Of a DNA stretch of 7,972 bases, positions 1 through 5,954 are shown in pieces. The stretch's first letter is position 1, and every line of letters begins with the position of its first letter. The position numbers and the translations under genes were made by a program. The stretch is taken from contig LIBD01000036.1 of assembly GCA_001437855.1 (NCBI GenBank), positions 1 to 7,972 on the forward strand, in the 5' to 3' direction. The DNA comes from Actinobacteria bacterium BACL4 MAG-120820-bin23. Its GTDB lineage: Bacteria > Actinomycetota > Actinomycetes > Nanopelagicales > Nanopelagicaceae. The notes below the pieces were generated by a model. It made no database searches. It saw only the letters and a program-made list of their open reading frames with translations, and was not told where the DNA came from.

Positions 1-33
1 ATAAGTCAAGTTGATATTGGTTGATCTGTGGGG

Positions 34-1005
34 TTAAAAACCTAAATAATTGGAATTTACGATCATTCCTGCGGAAATTTGGGTATTTGGTGCGATTATC
101 GAGTCAATAATTTTGCAATCTGCACCAATCTTTGCACCCCTACCAATTATCGAACCAGTAATCTGACAATTACTCTCAATAATTACTTTAGGTGCAATTG
201 AGCTTCCCTTTTCAACCCTAGAGGAGGAATCAATATTTGAATCAGCTGCCACAAGGCACTCCCTTTCATGCTTTGGTGTAGCTGGTGAGAAAATTTTGCC
301 CATAATTAAATCTGCTGAAGCTTTAACTAAAGCTGCTGGCGTTCCAATATCTAGCCAATATGAATTATCTAAGTAACCAAATACCTGTGCTCCTGATTTA
401 AGTAGCTCTGGAAAGGTCTGTCGCTCCACGCTAACTACCTGATCTATTGGAATCTGTTGTATTACTTCAGATTTAAAAATATAACAACCTGCGTTAATTA
501 AGTTACTAGTTGGGTTATCCATTTTTTCTAGAAATGATTTAACCTGATTATTACTCGCTAATTCAACACAGCCATAAGCTCTAGCATCATCTACCTTAGT
601 TAAATACAAGCTGACATCGGCTTGATGTTCTTGATGAAACTGAATCTGTTTTTTTAAATCATGGGCACTTAACACATCGCCATTAAAGATCACAACTAGG
701 TCGCAAGGATCTAGTAATTTTGCAGCATTTCTGATGCCACCTGCTGTACCTAGGGCGCTAGTCTCAACTGCATACTTAATTTTTATGCCAAATCTTTCAC
801 CATTGCCAAAATAGGGTTCAAATAACTCAGCCTTGTATGAGGTGGCAAGCACAATCTCGCTTATTCCAGCCTGGGCTGCTTTTCTAATTTGGTGCTCGGT
901 AAATGGCACACCAGCTACCTCAAGCATCGGCTTAGGTGTTTGTAGTGTTAATGGCAAGAGTCGAGTTCCTTTGCCACCAACTAATAAAATTGCACTGATC
1001 TTCAT
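34..1005 (-). CDS. Sugar-1-phosphate nucleotidyltransferase (mannose-1-phosphate guanylyltransferase-like)
   Basis: A cytosolic enzyme expected to join a sugar-1-phosphate to an NTP, giving an NDP-sugar and pyrophosphate for glycan synthesis. The N-terminal Rossmann-like nucleotidyltransferase domain covers about residues 3-235. It shows the glycine-rich signature GGKGTR (10-15), TPKPM (23-27) with the catalytic-type lysine K25, NGD (108-110) with metal-binding D110, EK (160-161), NAG (171-173) and WLDIG (217-221) with the second metal aspartate D219. Residues about 250-315 have the isoleucine/alanine/glycine periodicity of a short left-handed beta-helix (hexapeptide repeats), as in GDP-mannose and GlcNAc-1-P type transferases. 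At 323 residues it is a little shorter than typical ManC/ManB-like proteins (about 350-360). The ATG overlaps the dapC stop by 4 nt (ATGA), so translation is probably coupled. The sugar (mannose, glucose or other) and nucleotide cannot be read from the sequence; the general class is certain. Confidence 0.88.
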   Translation of the reverse strand: MKISAILLVGGKGTRLLPLTLQTPKPMLEVAGVPFTEHQIRKAAQAGISEIVLATSYKAELFEPYFGNGERFGIKIKYAVETSALGTAGGIRNAAKLLDPCDLVVIFNGDVLSAHDLKKQIQFHQEHQADVSLYLTKVDDARAYGCVELASNNQVKSFLEKMDNPTSNLINAGCYIFKSEVIQQIPIDQVVSVERQTFPELLKSGAQVFGYLDNSYWLDIGTPAALVKASADLIMGKIFSPATPKHERECLVAADSNIDSSSRVEKGSSIAPKVIIESNCQITGSIIGRGAKIGADCKIIDSIIAPNTQISAGMIVNSNYLGF

Positions 1006-2048
1006 AATGAGAGTCTTTCAACAACTTTATCTATATCTTGATCATGAGTAGTTAAAGCAATTCTTACAAAATTATCACTGCCGTAAAAACTTCCTGGGGT
1101 AACTAAAATTCCAATTTGAGCAAACCAATCAACAGTTTTATAGCAATCCTCATTTTTACTGCACCATACATATAGTCCAGCCTGGCTATATTCAATAGTG
1201 AAGCCAGCATTAGTTAATACTTTAATTAACTTACCTCTTCTATTCGCATAGCGCTGGGCCTGCTCTTTTGCATGGTTGTTATCAGAGAGTGCAGCAATCA
1301 TTGCCTGTTGGATTGGCGCAGGCACCATTAATCCAGCATGCTTTCGGGTCTGCCTAATTTGATCGATTAATTTTCTATCCCCAATTACAAAGGCGGCTCT
1401 ATATCCGGCCATATTGGATCGCTTAGAAAGCGAGTGCACCGCCAAAATTCCAGTGTTATCACCTGCAGTAAGGGCCAAAATAGATTTAGCTTGATCTGAA
1501 AATGATAAATAGCACTCATCACTTGCTATGACCGCATTATTACCTCTGCTCCAATTAATGGCCGCTGATATCTGAGAATCACTAAGAACTTGCCCGGTTG
1601 GATTTGCTGGTGAGTTAATCCAGGCAAGATCAGCTATTGGCCAATCTGCCGCCTTACTGCCAACTGCAGTGGCTTGTGCTGACGCTAACAGAGCGCCAAC
1701 TAAATATGTTGGGTATGCAATTTCTGGGTATAAAACTTTCTTGCTTTGCAAAAAAGTTGGCAATAATGCAACAAACTCTTTTGAACCAATCACTGGTAAA
1801 ACATCAAACTCGCCAGTTGCACCGAGAGTAGAGATAGCCCAATTTTTTATCGCCTCTTTTAATTGCGCACTGCCAGCAGTTAATGGATAACTTGGCGAAT
1901 TACTCGCTTGGCTTAAAGCTTCTTGAATAAATTTTGGCGTAGCGTCGACTGGTGTTCCTTGTGACAGATCAATAAAACCGCCCGGATATTGTTTTGCCTT
2001 TTCACCGTAGGGCGCCAAAAGATCCCATGGGAAATCTGGCAGTTTCAG
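1002..2048 (-). CDS. dapC: Succinyldiaminopimelate transaminase, class I/II PLP aminotransferase
   Basis: A fold-type I PLP enzyme that would make N-succinyl-LL-2,6-diaminopimelate in the lysine/diaminopimelate branch that feeds peptidoglycan. Numbering from the TTG at 2018, it has NPTG (139-142), D167 and Y170 for PLP contacts, the Schiff-base lysine K199 in SLSK, R207 in GYR, and R319 in VRIALT for the substrate carboxylate. The early stretch DLSQGTPVD (17-25) is typical of actinobacterial DapC. Start: in-frame codons just upstream of TTG 2018 encode LPDFPWDL, the conserved N-terminus of this family, so the gene must begin earlier. The only candidate start-like codons before the fdxA stop (2055-2057) are CTG at 2048 and CTG at 2042; I chose 2048, giving 348 residues against about 360 in relatives. 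No strong Shine-Dalgarno is visible. It lies directly behind fdxA, a known actinobacterial pairing, and its stop overlaps the next gene. Confidence 0.88.
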   Translation of the reverse strand: MKLPDFPWDLLAPYGEKAKQYPGGFIDLSQGTPVDATPKFIQEALSQASNSPSYPLTAGSAQLKEAIKNWAISTLGATGEFDVLPVIGSKEFVALLPTFLQSKKVLYPEIAYPTYLVGALLASAQATAVGSKAADWPIADLAWINSPANPTGQVLSDSQISAAINWSRGNNAVIASDECYLSFSDQAKSILALTAGDNTGILAVHSLSKRSNMAGYRAAFVIGDRKLIDQIRQTRKHAGLMVPAPIQQAMIAALSDNNHAKEQAQRYANRRGKLIKVLTNAGFTIEYSQAGLYVWCSKNEDCYKTVDWFAQIGILVTPGSFYGSDNFVRIALTTHDQDIDKVVERLSL

Positions 2049-2054
2049 AAAAGC

Positions 2055-2375
2055 TTATTTCTCTTGTGGTGGAAGAGCTGTGACGACCTCATGATCTTTA
2101 CCAATTGCTCCTAATTTAGCCGCGCCACCAGGAGAACCAATCTCTATAAAGAACTTACTGTTTACTTCACTGTAATTTTTCCACTGTGAAGGAACATCAT
2201 CCTCATAGTAAATTGCCTCAACTGGGCAAACTGGTTCACAAGCTCCGCAATCAACACACTCATCAGGCTGGATATAAAGCATTCGATCGCCCTCGTATAT
2301 GCAATCAACTGGACACTCTTCTATGCAGGACTTATCCTTCACATCAACACATGGTTGAGCAATTATGTAGGTCAC
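2055..2375 (-). CDS. fdxA: 7-Fe ferredoxin ([3Fe-4S][4Fe-4S])
   Basis: A small cytosolic electron carrier of the FdxA/FdxC type, 106 residues, the usual length. The cysteines are placed as in Azotobacter ferredoxin I shifted by one. By that alignment C9, C17 and C50 would hold the [3Fe-4S] cluster, C21, C40, C43 and C46 the [4Fe-4S] cluster, and C25 is the extra free cysteine near it. The position matching Azotobacter C11 is V12, as in the mycobacterial form. Both CP motifs (C21-P22, C50-P51) are present. The C-terminal tail (about 57-106) has the acidic DDVPSQW-type region of this family. The start is GTG at 2375, preceded by AAGGAG (2385-2380) with a 4-nt gap. It is the first gene of the minus-strand run fdxA-dapC-nucleotidyltransferase, with dapC starting within about 10 nt of its stop. 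The redox partner is unknown. Confidence 0.96.
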   Translation of the reverse strand: MTYIIAQPCVDVKDKSCIEECPVDCIYEGDRMLYIQPDECVDCGACEPVCPVEAIYYEDDVPSQWKNYSEVNSKFFIEIGSPGGAAKLGAIGKDHEVVTALPPQEK

Positions 2376-2379
2376 GCTA

Positions 2380-2385
2380 CTCCTT
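2380..2385 (-). promoter_or_regulatory. Ribosome binding site of fdxA
   Basis: The minus strand reads AAGGAG four bases before the GTG at 2375. It is the only good Shine-Dalgarno match nearby and supports the non-ATG start, which also agrees with the expected family N-terminus. Confidence 0.7.
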
Positions 2386-2395
2386 ACAGTGATTT

Positions 2396-2409
2396 CACCT
2401 GGTTAGGTG
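2396..2409. repeat. Short inverted repeat in the fdxA / SH3-gene divergent gap
   Basis: CACCT, a 4-base loop GGTT, then AGGTG: a perfect 5-bp stem about 20 bases upstream of the fdxA start, inside the 92-base gap (2376-2467) between the divergent genes. It could be an operator half-site pair or a small hairpin in the fdxA leader. It lacks a T-run, so it is not a terminator. Beyond this and the two ribosome binding sites I see no convincing -35/-10 pair in the gap. Confidence 0.3.
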
Positions 2410-2455
2410 GAGAATACTGCCATCAACTCTGATGATCTTTAGGCATTAGTTTAAT

Positions 2456-2461
2456 AGGAGG
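2456..2461 (+). promoter_or_regulatory. Strong ribosome binding site of the SH3-like gene
   Basis: A perfect AGGAGG lies six bases before the ATG at 2468. It is the strongest Shine-Dalgarno in the window, where most starts have weak or no sites, and is good evidence that the following 60-codon frame is translated. Confidence 0.85.
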
Positions 2462-2467
2462 CGCCAT

Positions 2468-2650
2468 ATGCAGCCATCAGCGGCCCAAATCGGCCAGCGG
2501 GTAAGCATCCGTATGCATGAAGCTGATGGGGGTTTTCGCGATATTTTGGGAGTATTAGAGAGCGAAAACACAGTACGCAAAAAAGATGGTTCGCTAGCCA
2601 CCTTCGATCCGGCAAAGATAGCGGTATGGAAGATAGTGCCAAATAAATGA
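2468..2650 (+). CDS. Small stand-alone SH3-like domain protein (Rv0428c-type, GNAT part absent)
   Basis: A 60-residue soluble protein. The pattern is IG-RV (8-12), a short polar loop, DILGVLES (25-32), VRKKDGS (36-42) and a final FDPAKIAVWKIVP segment (46-58). This resembles the SH3-like barrel that precedes the acetyltransferase domain in actinobacterial GNAT proteins such as Rv0428c, which have the same order: IG-RV, LGVL, RR-DG, then K-VP. Here the frame ends right after the barrel and no GNAT fold follows; the next frame is a CysRS-like gene that starts in a 4-nt overlap (ATGA), so the two are likely co-translated. The start is fixed by a perfect AGGAGG. It is divergent from fdxA, where relatives place the GNAT gene. 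The assignment is by motif pattern from memory; the function is unknown, possibly a remnant or a free adaptor domain. Confidence 0.78.
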   Translation: MQPSAAQIGQRVSIRMHEADGGFRDILGVLESENTVRKKDGSLATFDPAKIAVWKIVPNK

Positions 2651-4059
2651 AATCATCAACTACAAATTATGAAATCAGATTATTTGATACAAAAAGTAGG
2701 CAACTTATGCCGCTAACAAGTAGCGATGGAGAAATTTTAAGAATTTATGGTTGTGGTCCGACAGTTTATCGTGATGCACATGTTGGAAATATGCGAACAT
2801 TTTTACTATCTGACATAGTTATTAGATTAGCAAAATTTATTGGATACAAAGTTAAATTTATCCAGAATATTACTGATGTAGGGCATATGTCAGAGGATTT
2901 TATTGAAGATAAAATATTAGCCCAGGCAAAAAAAGAATCTAAAGACCCGTATGAGATTGCAAAAATATATGAGGCGAGATTTCATTCAGATTTAAAACTG
3001 TTAAATATTAATCCAGCCAATAACTATCCTAAAGCTAGCGAATGTATTGACCTTATGCATGATCTAATAAGTAAATTGATTACAAAAGGTCATGCATATG
3101 TTGGAAGTGATAACTGCGTTTATTTCTCAGCACAATCTTTTGAAGGTTATGGTGCAATAAGTGGAAATCGCCTTGATTCATTAAAGCCTGGGCATAAGTT
3201 CGAGTACACCGAGGAGGGTGCAAAGCGTTTTCATGCAGACTGGGCTCTTTGGAAAGTAGCTGAAAATAGAACTGAAATGATTTGGAATTCACCGTGGGGA
3301 AAAGGTTTTCCGGGTTGGCATATCGAATGCTCAGCTATGTCATTGCATTACTTAAACAATTTTGTTGACTTACACCTAGGTGGAATAGATCTTCGATTTC
3401 CACACCATGAAAATGAACGGGCACAATCGAACTGCGCAATTAATAATGAAGCAGTTTCGCTTTGGGTACATGGAGAACATTTGTTATTTGAAGGTCGAAA
3501 AATGGCCAAGAGTGCAGGAAATGTAGTTTTAGTATCAGACTTAATAGATCGTAATTTAGATCCACTCTGCTTAAGATTATGCTTTCTTGAAAATCGTTAT
3601 CGAAGTCAAATGGATTTAAGTTGGGACAGTCTTAAAGCTGCACATCAAACTATTCAGCGATGGCGAGATAAAATCCTAATTTGGCAGAATAGTAAGGAAA
3701 TTGACCTAACTGAAGTCAAAAAAATAGTTAATGAAATTATTACTGATCTTATTGATGATTTAGATACGCCGCGAGCTCTTCAAAAACTAAGGAAGATTGA
3801 GAAATCTCAGGAGCTTAGTGATGGGACAAAGTTTGAAGTCTTTAAGGAGGTGGATGTTTTGTTTGGTTTGGACTTACTAAACTCCTTCTCAAGTAAAGCT
3901 GAAATACCTAGCCATCTAAATGAACTGCTATCAAAGAGGGCAAAAGCTAGAAGCCTAGGTGATTTTGTTGAAAGCGATCGCCTGCGGGATTTATTAGCAG
4001 AAAATAATATCTTGGTAAAAGATGGAAAAGATGGTCAGAGTTGGGATTGGTTAATTTAG
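2647..4059 (+). CDS. cysS: Cysteinyl-tRNA synthetase-like protein, full length
   Basis: A class I aminoacyl-tRNA synthetase-fold enzyme that would activate cysteine with ATP. It has CGPTVY (36-41), the HIGH-type HVGN (45-48), the FPHHENE region (251-257) and KMAKS (285-289) for the KMSKS loop. The four expected zinc ligands that select cysteine are present: C36, C228, H253 and E257. The TD-VGHM segment (about residues 77-82) followed by a spaced EDK places it in the CysRS subgroup with an insertion here. The C-terminus (about 428-470) keeps the R-x-AR, D-F-ES-D-RLRD and GQSW elements of the CysRS anticodon end. At 470 residues it matches CysRS (about 460-490), not MshC (about 410, no such tail). 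It overlaps the SH3 gene upstream and meets the membrane-protein gene tail-to-tail. It could be the main CysRS, a second copy, or a paralogue acting on another acceptor; nearby mshB makes the last worth testing. Confidence 0.87.
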   Translation: MKSSTTNYEIRLFDTKSRQLMPLTSSDGEILRIYGCGPTVYRDAHVGNMRTFLLSDIVIRLAKFIGYKVKFIQNITDVGHMSEDFIEDKILAQAKKESKDPYEIAKIYEARFHSDLKLLNINPANNYPKASECIDLMHDLISKLITKGHAYVGSDNCVYFSAQSFEGYGAISGNRLDSLKPGHKFEYTEEGAKRFHADWALWKVAENRTEMIWNSPWGKGFPGWHIECSAMSLHYLNNFVDLHLGGIDLRFPHHENERAQSNCAINNEAVSLWVHGEHLLFEGRKMAKSAGNVVLVSDLIDRNLDPLCLRLCFLENRYRSQMDLSWDSLKAAHQTIQRWRDKILIWQNSKEIDLTEVKKIVNEIITDLIDDLDTPRALQKLRKIEKSQELSDGTKFEVFKEVDVLFGLDLLNSFSSKAEIPSHLNELLSKRAKARSLGDFVESDRLRDLLAENNILVKDGKDGQSWDWLI

Positions 4060-4379
4060 CGATTCAATGATTTTGGAGTAATTAACCCAAGTAACAAAAC
4101 TACTAAACCGCCAAGTAAAAAAATGTTTCCAGGTGTATTTCCATAAACTAGAATTTCATCTGCCAAGCCGGGTGACCCAGCTCTAATTACTACAAGTAGC
4201 CAAGCTAAGCTGAAAATAACTTGATATCGCCGAAAGAAAAATAGCTGGCCGGTGGCTCTTACTCCAACAAAAGTTAATAATAATGCGGCAATTATCCCAA
4301 ATGGTGAGTAGAGGTTATGCAGTAATACCGAGCTGAATCCGACTATTAAGCCCATGCCAATAGATTTAAATATATTCAT
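4056..4379 (-). CDS. Small integral membrane protein linked to mshB (Rv1171-like)
   Basis: A 107-residue hydrophobic protein with four likely transmembrane helices at about 6-23, 26-42, 52-67 and 84-101. Basic residues lie between helices 2 and 3 (R41, R50, R51) and at the C-terminus (K103, R107). A short loop with GSPG (68-71) and a conserved-looking NTPGN (81-85) joins helices 3 and 4. No enzyme motif is visible. Its start overlaps the mshB stop by 4 nt (ATGA), and small membrane proteins sit directly after mshB in other actinobacteria (Rv1171 in Mycobacterium, a DUF6113-type protein in Streptomyces), so I assign it to that group by position, size and topology rather than by sequence search. 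The function is unknown; co-translation suggests a role tied to MshB or simply shared expression. Its TAA overlaps the TAG of the facing cysS-like gene. Confidence 0.8.
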   Translation of the reverse strand: MNIFKSIGMGLIVGFSSVLLHNLYSPFGIIAALLLTFVGVRATGQLFFFRRYQVIFSLAWLLVVIRAGSPGLADEILVYGNTPGNIFLLGGLVVLLLGLITPKSLNR

Positions 4380-5242
4380 AGTGTTACCCCAGCAAATAAA
4401 TCTATTTCGCGACCAGATTCATCAAATGGTTTAGATTTTTCACCTTTAACTAGTGTGTAGTACTCATCAGCCCAAACTGATAGACCTAAATTATTTGAAA
4501 GAGCAAAAAATGGTCCATTTATTGAAATTTGGGTTTCATGTGCCTTCATTGCCTCTAATTTTTTTTCAACATAATCTGGAGCTTTTATAACAGAGGTGAC
4601 TAATTCATCTGGTTTAGCGAAAGGTAAATCTTCTACACTATCGGCCCCAAAGAAACTAGAGCCAACCTCTTTCATTTTATCAATTCCCATTTGGATTACA
4701 GATTTCGGCATAGTATTCCAATATATCTTGCTAATTTTCCAACCTTGGTTTGATGCTAGCTCTGCAGCCAGCATTGCAACTTGATGAGCCTTAATATGAT
4801 CAGGATGGCCATAGCCACCAAATTCATCGTAGGTGATAAGCACCTGGGGTTTAATCTCTAAAATAATCTTTACAAGCTCTTGAGCTGCTTCAGTTAAATC
4901 TGCTTGCCAAAAAACATCTTTGCGTTCATTTTGGGCAGTGCCAATCATTCCGCTATCACGCCACTTTTTATTAGGTGATCCTAGAAATCTAAAATCTTTT
5001 ATTCCAAGGTATCCCATGGCAGTTTTTAATTCGATTTCGCGATGTTCACCTAATTTGTCATCTCTACTACTGGCTAAGTTAGCCAGACTTTCAACTAATA
5101 CTTCCCCCTCTTCGCCACGAGTACAGGTTACTAATGTGACTTGTACGCCCTCTGCTGCATACTTAGCCATAGTTACACCATTATTTATGGTCTCATCATC
5201 TGGATGAGCGTGCACTAGTAACAATCTTTTTGATGCATTCAC
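4376..5242 (-). CDS. mshB: GlcNAc-inositol deacetylase MshB (PIG-L / LmbE family)
   Basis: A zinc deacetylase that removes acetate from N-acetylglucosaminyl-myo-inositol to give GlcN-Ins, the second stage of mycothiol synthesis in the cytosol. Counting from GTG 5242 (288 residues), the AHPDDE motif gives H13, catalytic D15 and D16; the GYGHPDH motif gives H146 and H149. H13, D15 and D16 fall at the same numbers as in M. tuberculosis MshB. Further MshB-specific features are GEEGEV near residue 45, WRDSGM, the ALSNNL stretch and the final GREIDLFAG segment, which separate it from general PIG-L proteins. Start: the promoter candidate ends with its -10 touching GTG 5248, so transcription would begin near GTG 5242, a leaderless start; 5248 (290 residues) is the alternative. 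It is followed by a 4-nt overlap with a membrane protein and is divergent from tetR. No mshA, mshC or mshD lies in the window. Confidence 0.93.
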   Translation of the reverse strand: MNASKRLLLVHAHPDDETINNGVTMAKYAAEGVQVTLVTCTRGEEGEVLVESLANLASSRDDKLGEHREIELKTAMGYLGIKDFRFLGSPNKKWRDSGMIGTAQNERKDVFWQADLTEAAQELVKIILEIKPQVLITYDEFGGYGHPDHIKAHQVAMLAAELASNQGWKISKIYWNTMPKSVIQMGIDKMKEVGSSFFGADSVEDLPFAKPDELVTSVIKAPDYVEKKLEAMKAHETQISINGPFFALSNNLGLSVWADEYYTLVKGEKSKPFDESGREIDLFAGVTL

Positions 5243-5248
5243 TCGCAC

Positions 5249-5279
5249 AATATAACTGGGAAAGTATTAAATCTGACAA
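5249..5279 (-). promoter_or_regulatory. Promoter candidate for mshB
   Basis: On the minus strand TTGTCA (5279-5274, five of six bases of the -35 consensus) is followed after 19 bases by TATATT (5254-5249); read as TTATAT (5255-5250) the spacer is 18. Transcription would start about seven bases on, at or next to the GTG at 5242, implying a leaderless mRNA. No Shine-Dalgarno is present upstream of either possible start, which fits. Confidence 0.5.
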
Positions 5280-5284
5280 TTTAA
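5267..5284. promoter_or_regulatory. Candidate TetR operator: 18-bp inverted repeat over both -35 boxes
   Basis: TTAAAT, six bases CTGACA, then ATTTAA: perfect 6-bp arms. The centre is exactly the -35 box of the tetR promoter candidate, and the mshB -35 box overlaps it on the other strand by all but one base. The size and symmetry suit a dimeric TetR-type repressor, and the tetR gene starts 24 bases away. Binding would be expected to block both promoters. AT-rich arms of this length can arise by chance, so this is a prediction. Confidence 0.42.
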
Positions 5285-5302
5285 CAATAGAGTGATTAGA
5301 CT
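5273..5302 (+). promoter_or_regulatory. Promoter candidate for tetR
   Basis: CTGACA (5273-5278, five of six -35 bases) is followed after 18 bases by TAGACT (5297-5302). Six bases then separate the -10 box from the ATG at 5309, so the transcript would start at or next to the start codon. The lack of any Shine-Dalgarno before the ATG agrees with a leaderless mRNA. Confidence 0.5.
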
Positions 5303-5308
5303 TAAACA

Positions 5309-5917
5309 ATGGCTGATGAGAAATCTAACCGCCTGCCTCGAGATGAGCGCAGGGCACAATTACTAATTGCAGCACTTGAGGTTTTTACTGTTGCCGGTTA
5401 TCACTCCGCTGCTATGGATGAAATCGCTGATAAGGCTCAAGTAAGCAAGCCAGTTCTCTATCAACATTTTCCATCAAAGCTGGATCTATATTTGGCGGTC
5501 TTAGATTTACATATTGACTCTTTAGTATTTGCAATTCAAAAAGCTATTGCATCTAACCGAGAAAACTCTTCAAGAGTTGCAGCAACCGTTGATGCATACT
5601 TTGGATTTATAGATTCTGAGGGTGAAGCCTTTAGGTTGTTATTTGAAAGTGATATGAATCTTGAACCTCAAGTTCGAGAGCGCTTAAACCGTATGACTTA
5701 TGACTGCGCTGCAGCTGTCAGCGCTGTAATCTCTATTGATACTGGTTTAGGAAAAGAAGAATCAATGATGCTGGCTGTAGGCATAATTGGAACGGTACAA
5801 ACTACCGCACGCCATTGGCTAGATCGAGATGGGAAAATAGACCGTACAAGAGCCACAGAGTTGGTAATGAATCTAATCTGGCGAGGAATCTCAGGATTCC
5901 CCAAATCAAAATCCTAA
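5309..5917 (+). CDS. TetR/AcrR-family transcriptional regulator (Rv3208-like)
   Basis: A 202-residue DNA-binding regulator. The N-terminal helix-turn-helix covers about residues 15-60; MDEIADKAQVSKPVLYQHF (36-54) is the classic TetR HTH with the recognition helix near 46-52 and the YQHF ending. The rest is the all-helical ligand and dimer domain, with FRLLFESDM near residue 111 and an RHWLDRDGK segment near the C-terminus. It is followed after 37 bases by the DUF3107 gene; the same pair occurs in other actinobacteria (Rv3208 and Rv3208A), which supports orthology. The ligand is unknown. The start ATG has no Shine-Dalgarno but sits six bases after a -10-like box. It is divergent from mshB and probably represses its own promoter and perhaps mshB through the palindrome at 5267-5284. 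A 6-bp hairpin at 5885-5900 near its end has no T-run. Confidence 0.92.
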   Translation: MADEKSNRLPRDERRAQLLIAALEVFTVAGYHSAAMDEIADKAQVSKPVLYQHFPSKLDLYLAVLDLHIDSLVFAIQKAIASNRENSSRVAATVDAYFGFIDSEGEAFRLLFESDMNLEPQVRERLNRMTYDCAAAVSAVISIDTGLGKEESMMLAVGIIGTVQTTARHWLDRDGKIDRTRATELVMNLIWRGISGFPKSKS

Positions 5918-5954
5918 ATTCGCATAGTTGTAATTGAATAGATAAGGTTGGGCT

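Noticed and set aside
32..42. GGTT-AAA-AACC at the end of the nucleotidyltransferase gene
   Set aside because: A 4-bp AT-rich stem is too weak for a terminator and is expected by chance in this composition.
2023..2032. Perfect 10-bp palindrome TCCCATGGGA between fdxA and the first ordinary dapC start
   Set aside because: It falls on the codons for the conserved F-P-W-D residues of DapC, so coding explains it.
2451..2642. Open frame on the minus strand opposite the SH3-like gene
   Set aside because: It is antisense to a gene with a perfect ribosome binding site and clear domain pattern, and has no recognisable motif of its own.
2647..4059. Calling the CysRS-like gene mshC because mshB is near
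   Set aside because: The protein keeps the CysRS anticodon-end tail and CGPTVY motif and has CysRS length; MshC is shorter and differs at these points.
4920..5207. 95-codon open frame on the plus strand inside mshB
   Set aside because: It is a shadow of the well-conserved mshB reading frame, with no ribosome binding site or family resemblance.
4376..5242. Calling the deacetylase Mca (mycothiol S-conjugate amidase)
   Set aside because: The WRDSGM, ALSNNL and GREIDLFAG-type segments and the following small membrane protein fit MshB.
5885..5900. Hairpin GGAATC-TCAG-GATTCC near the end of the tetR gene, possible terminator
   Set aside because: It lies inside the coding region, has a 6-bp stem and is followed by an A/C-rich stretch without a T-run.
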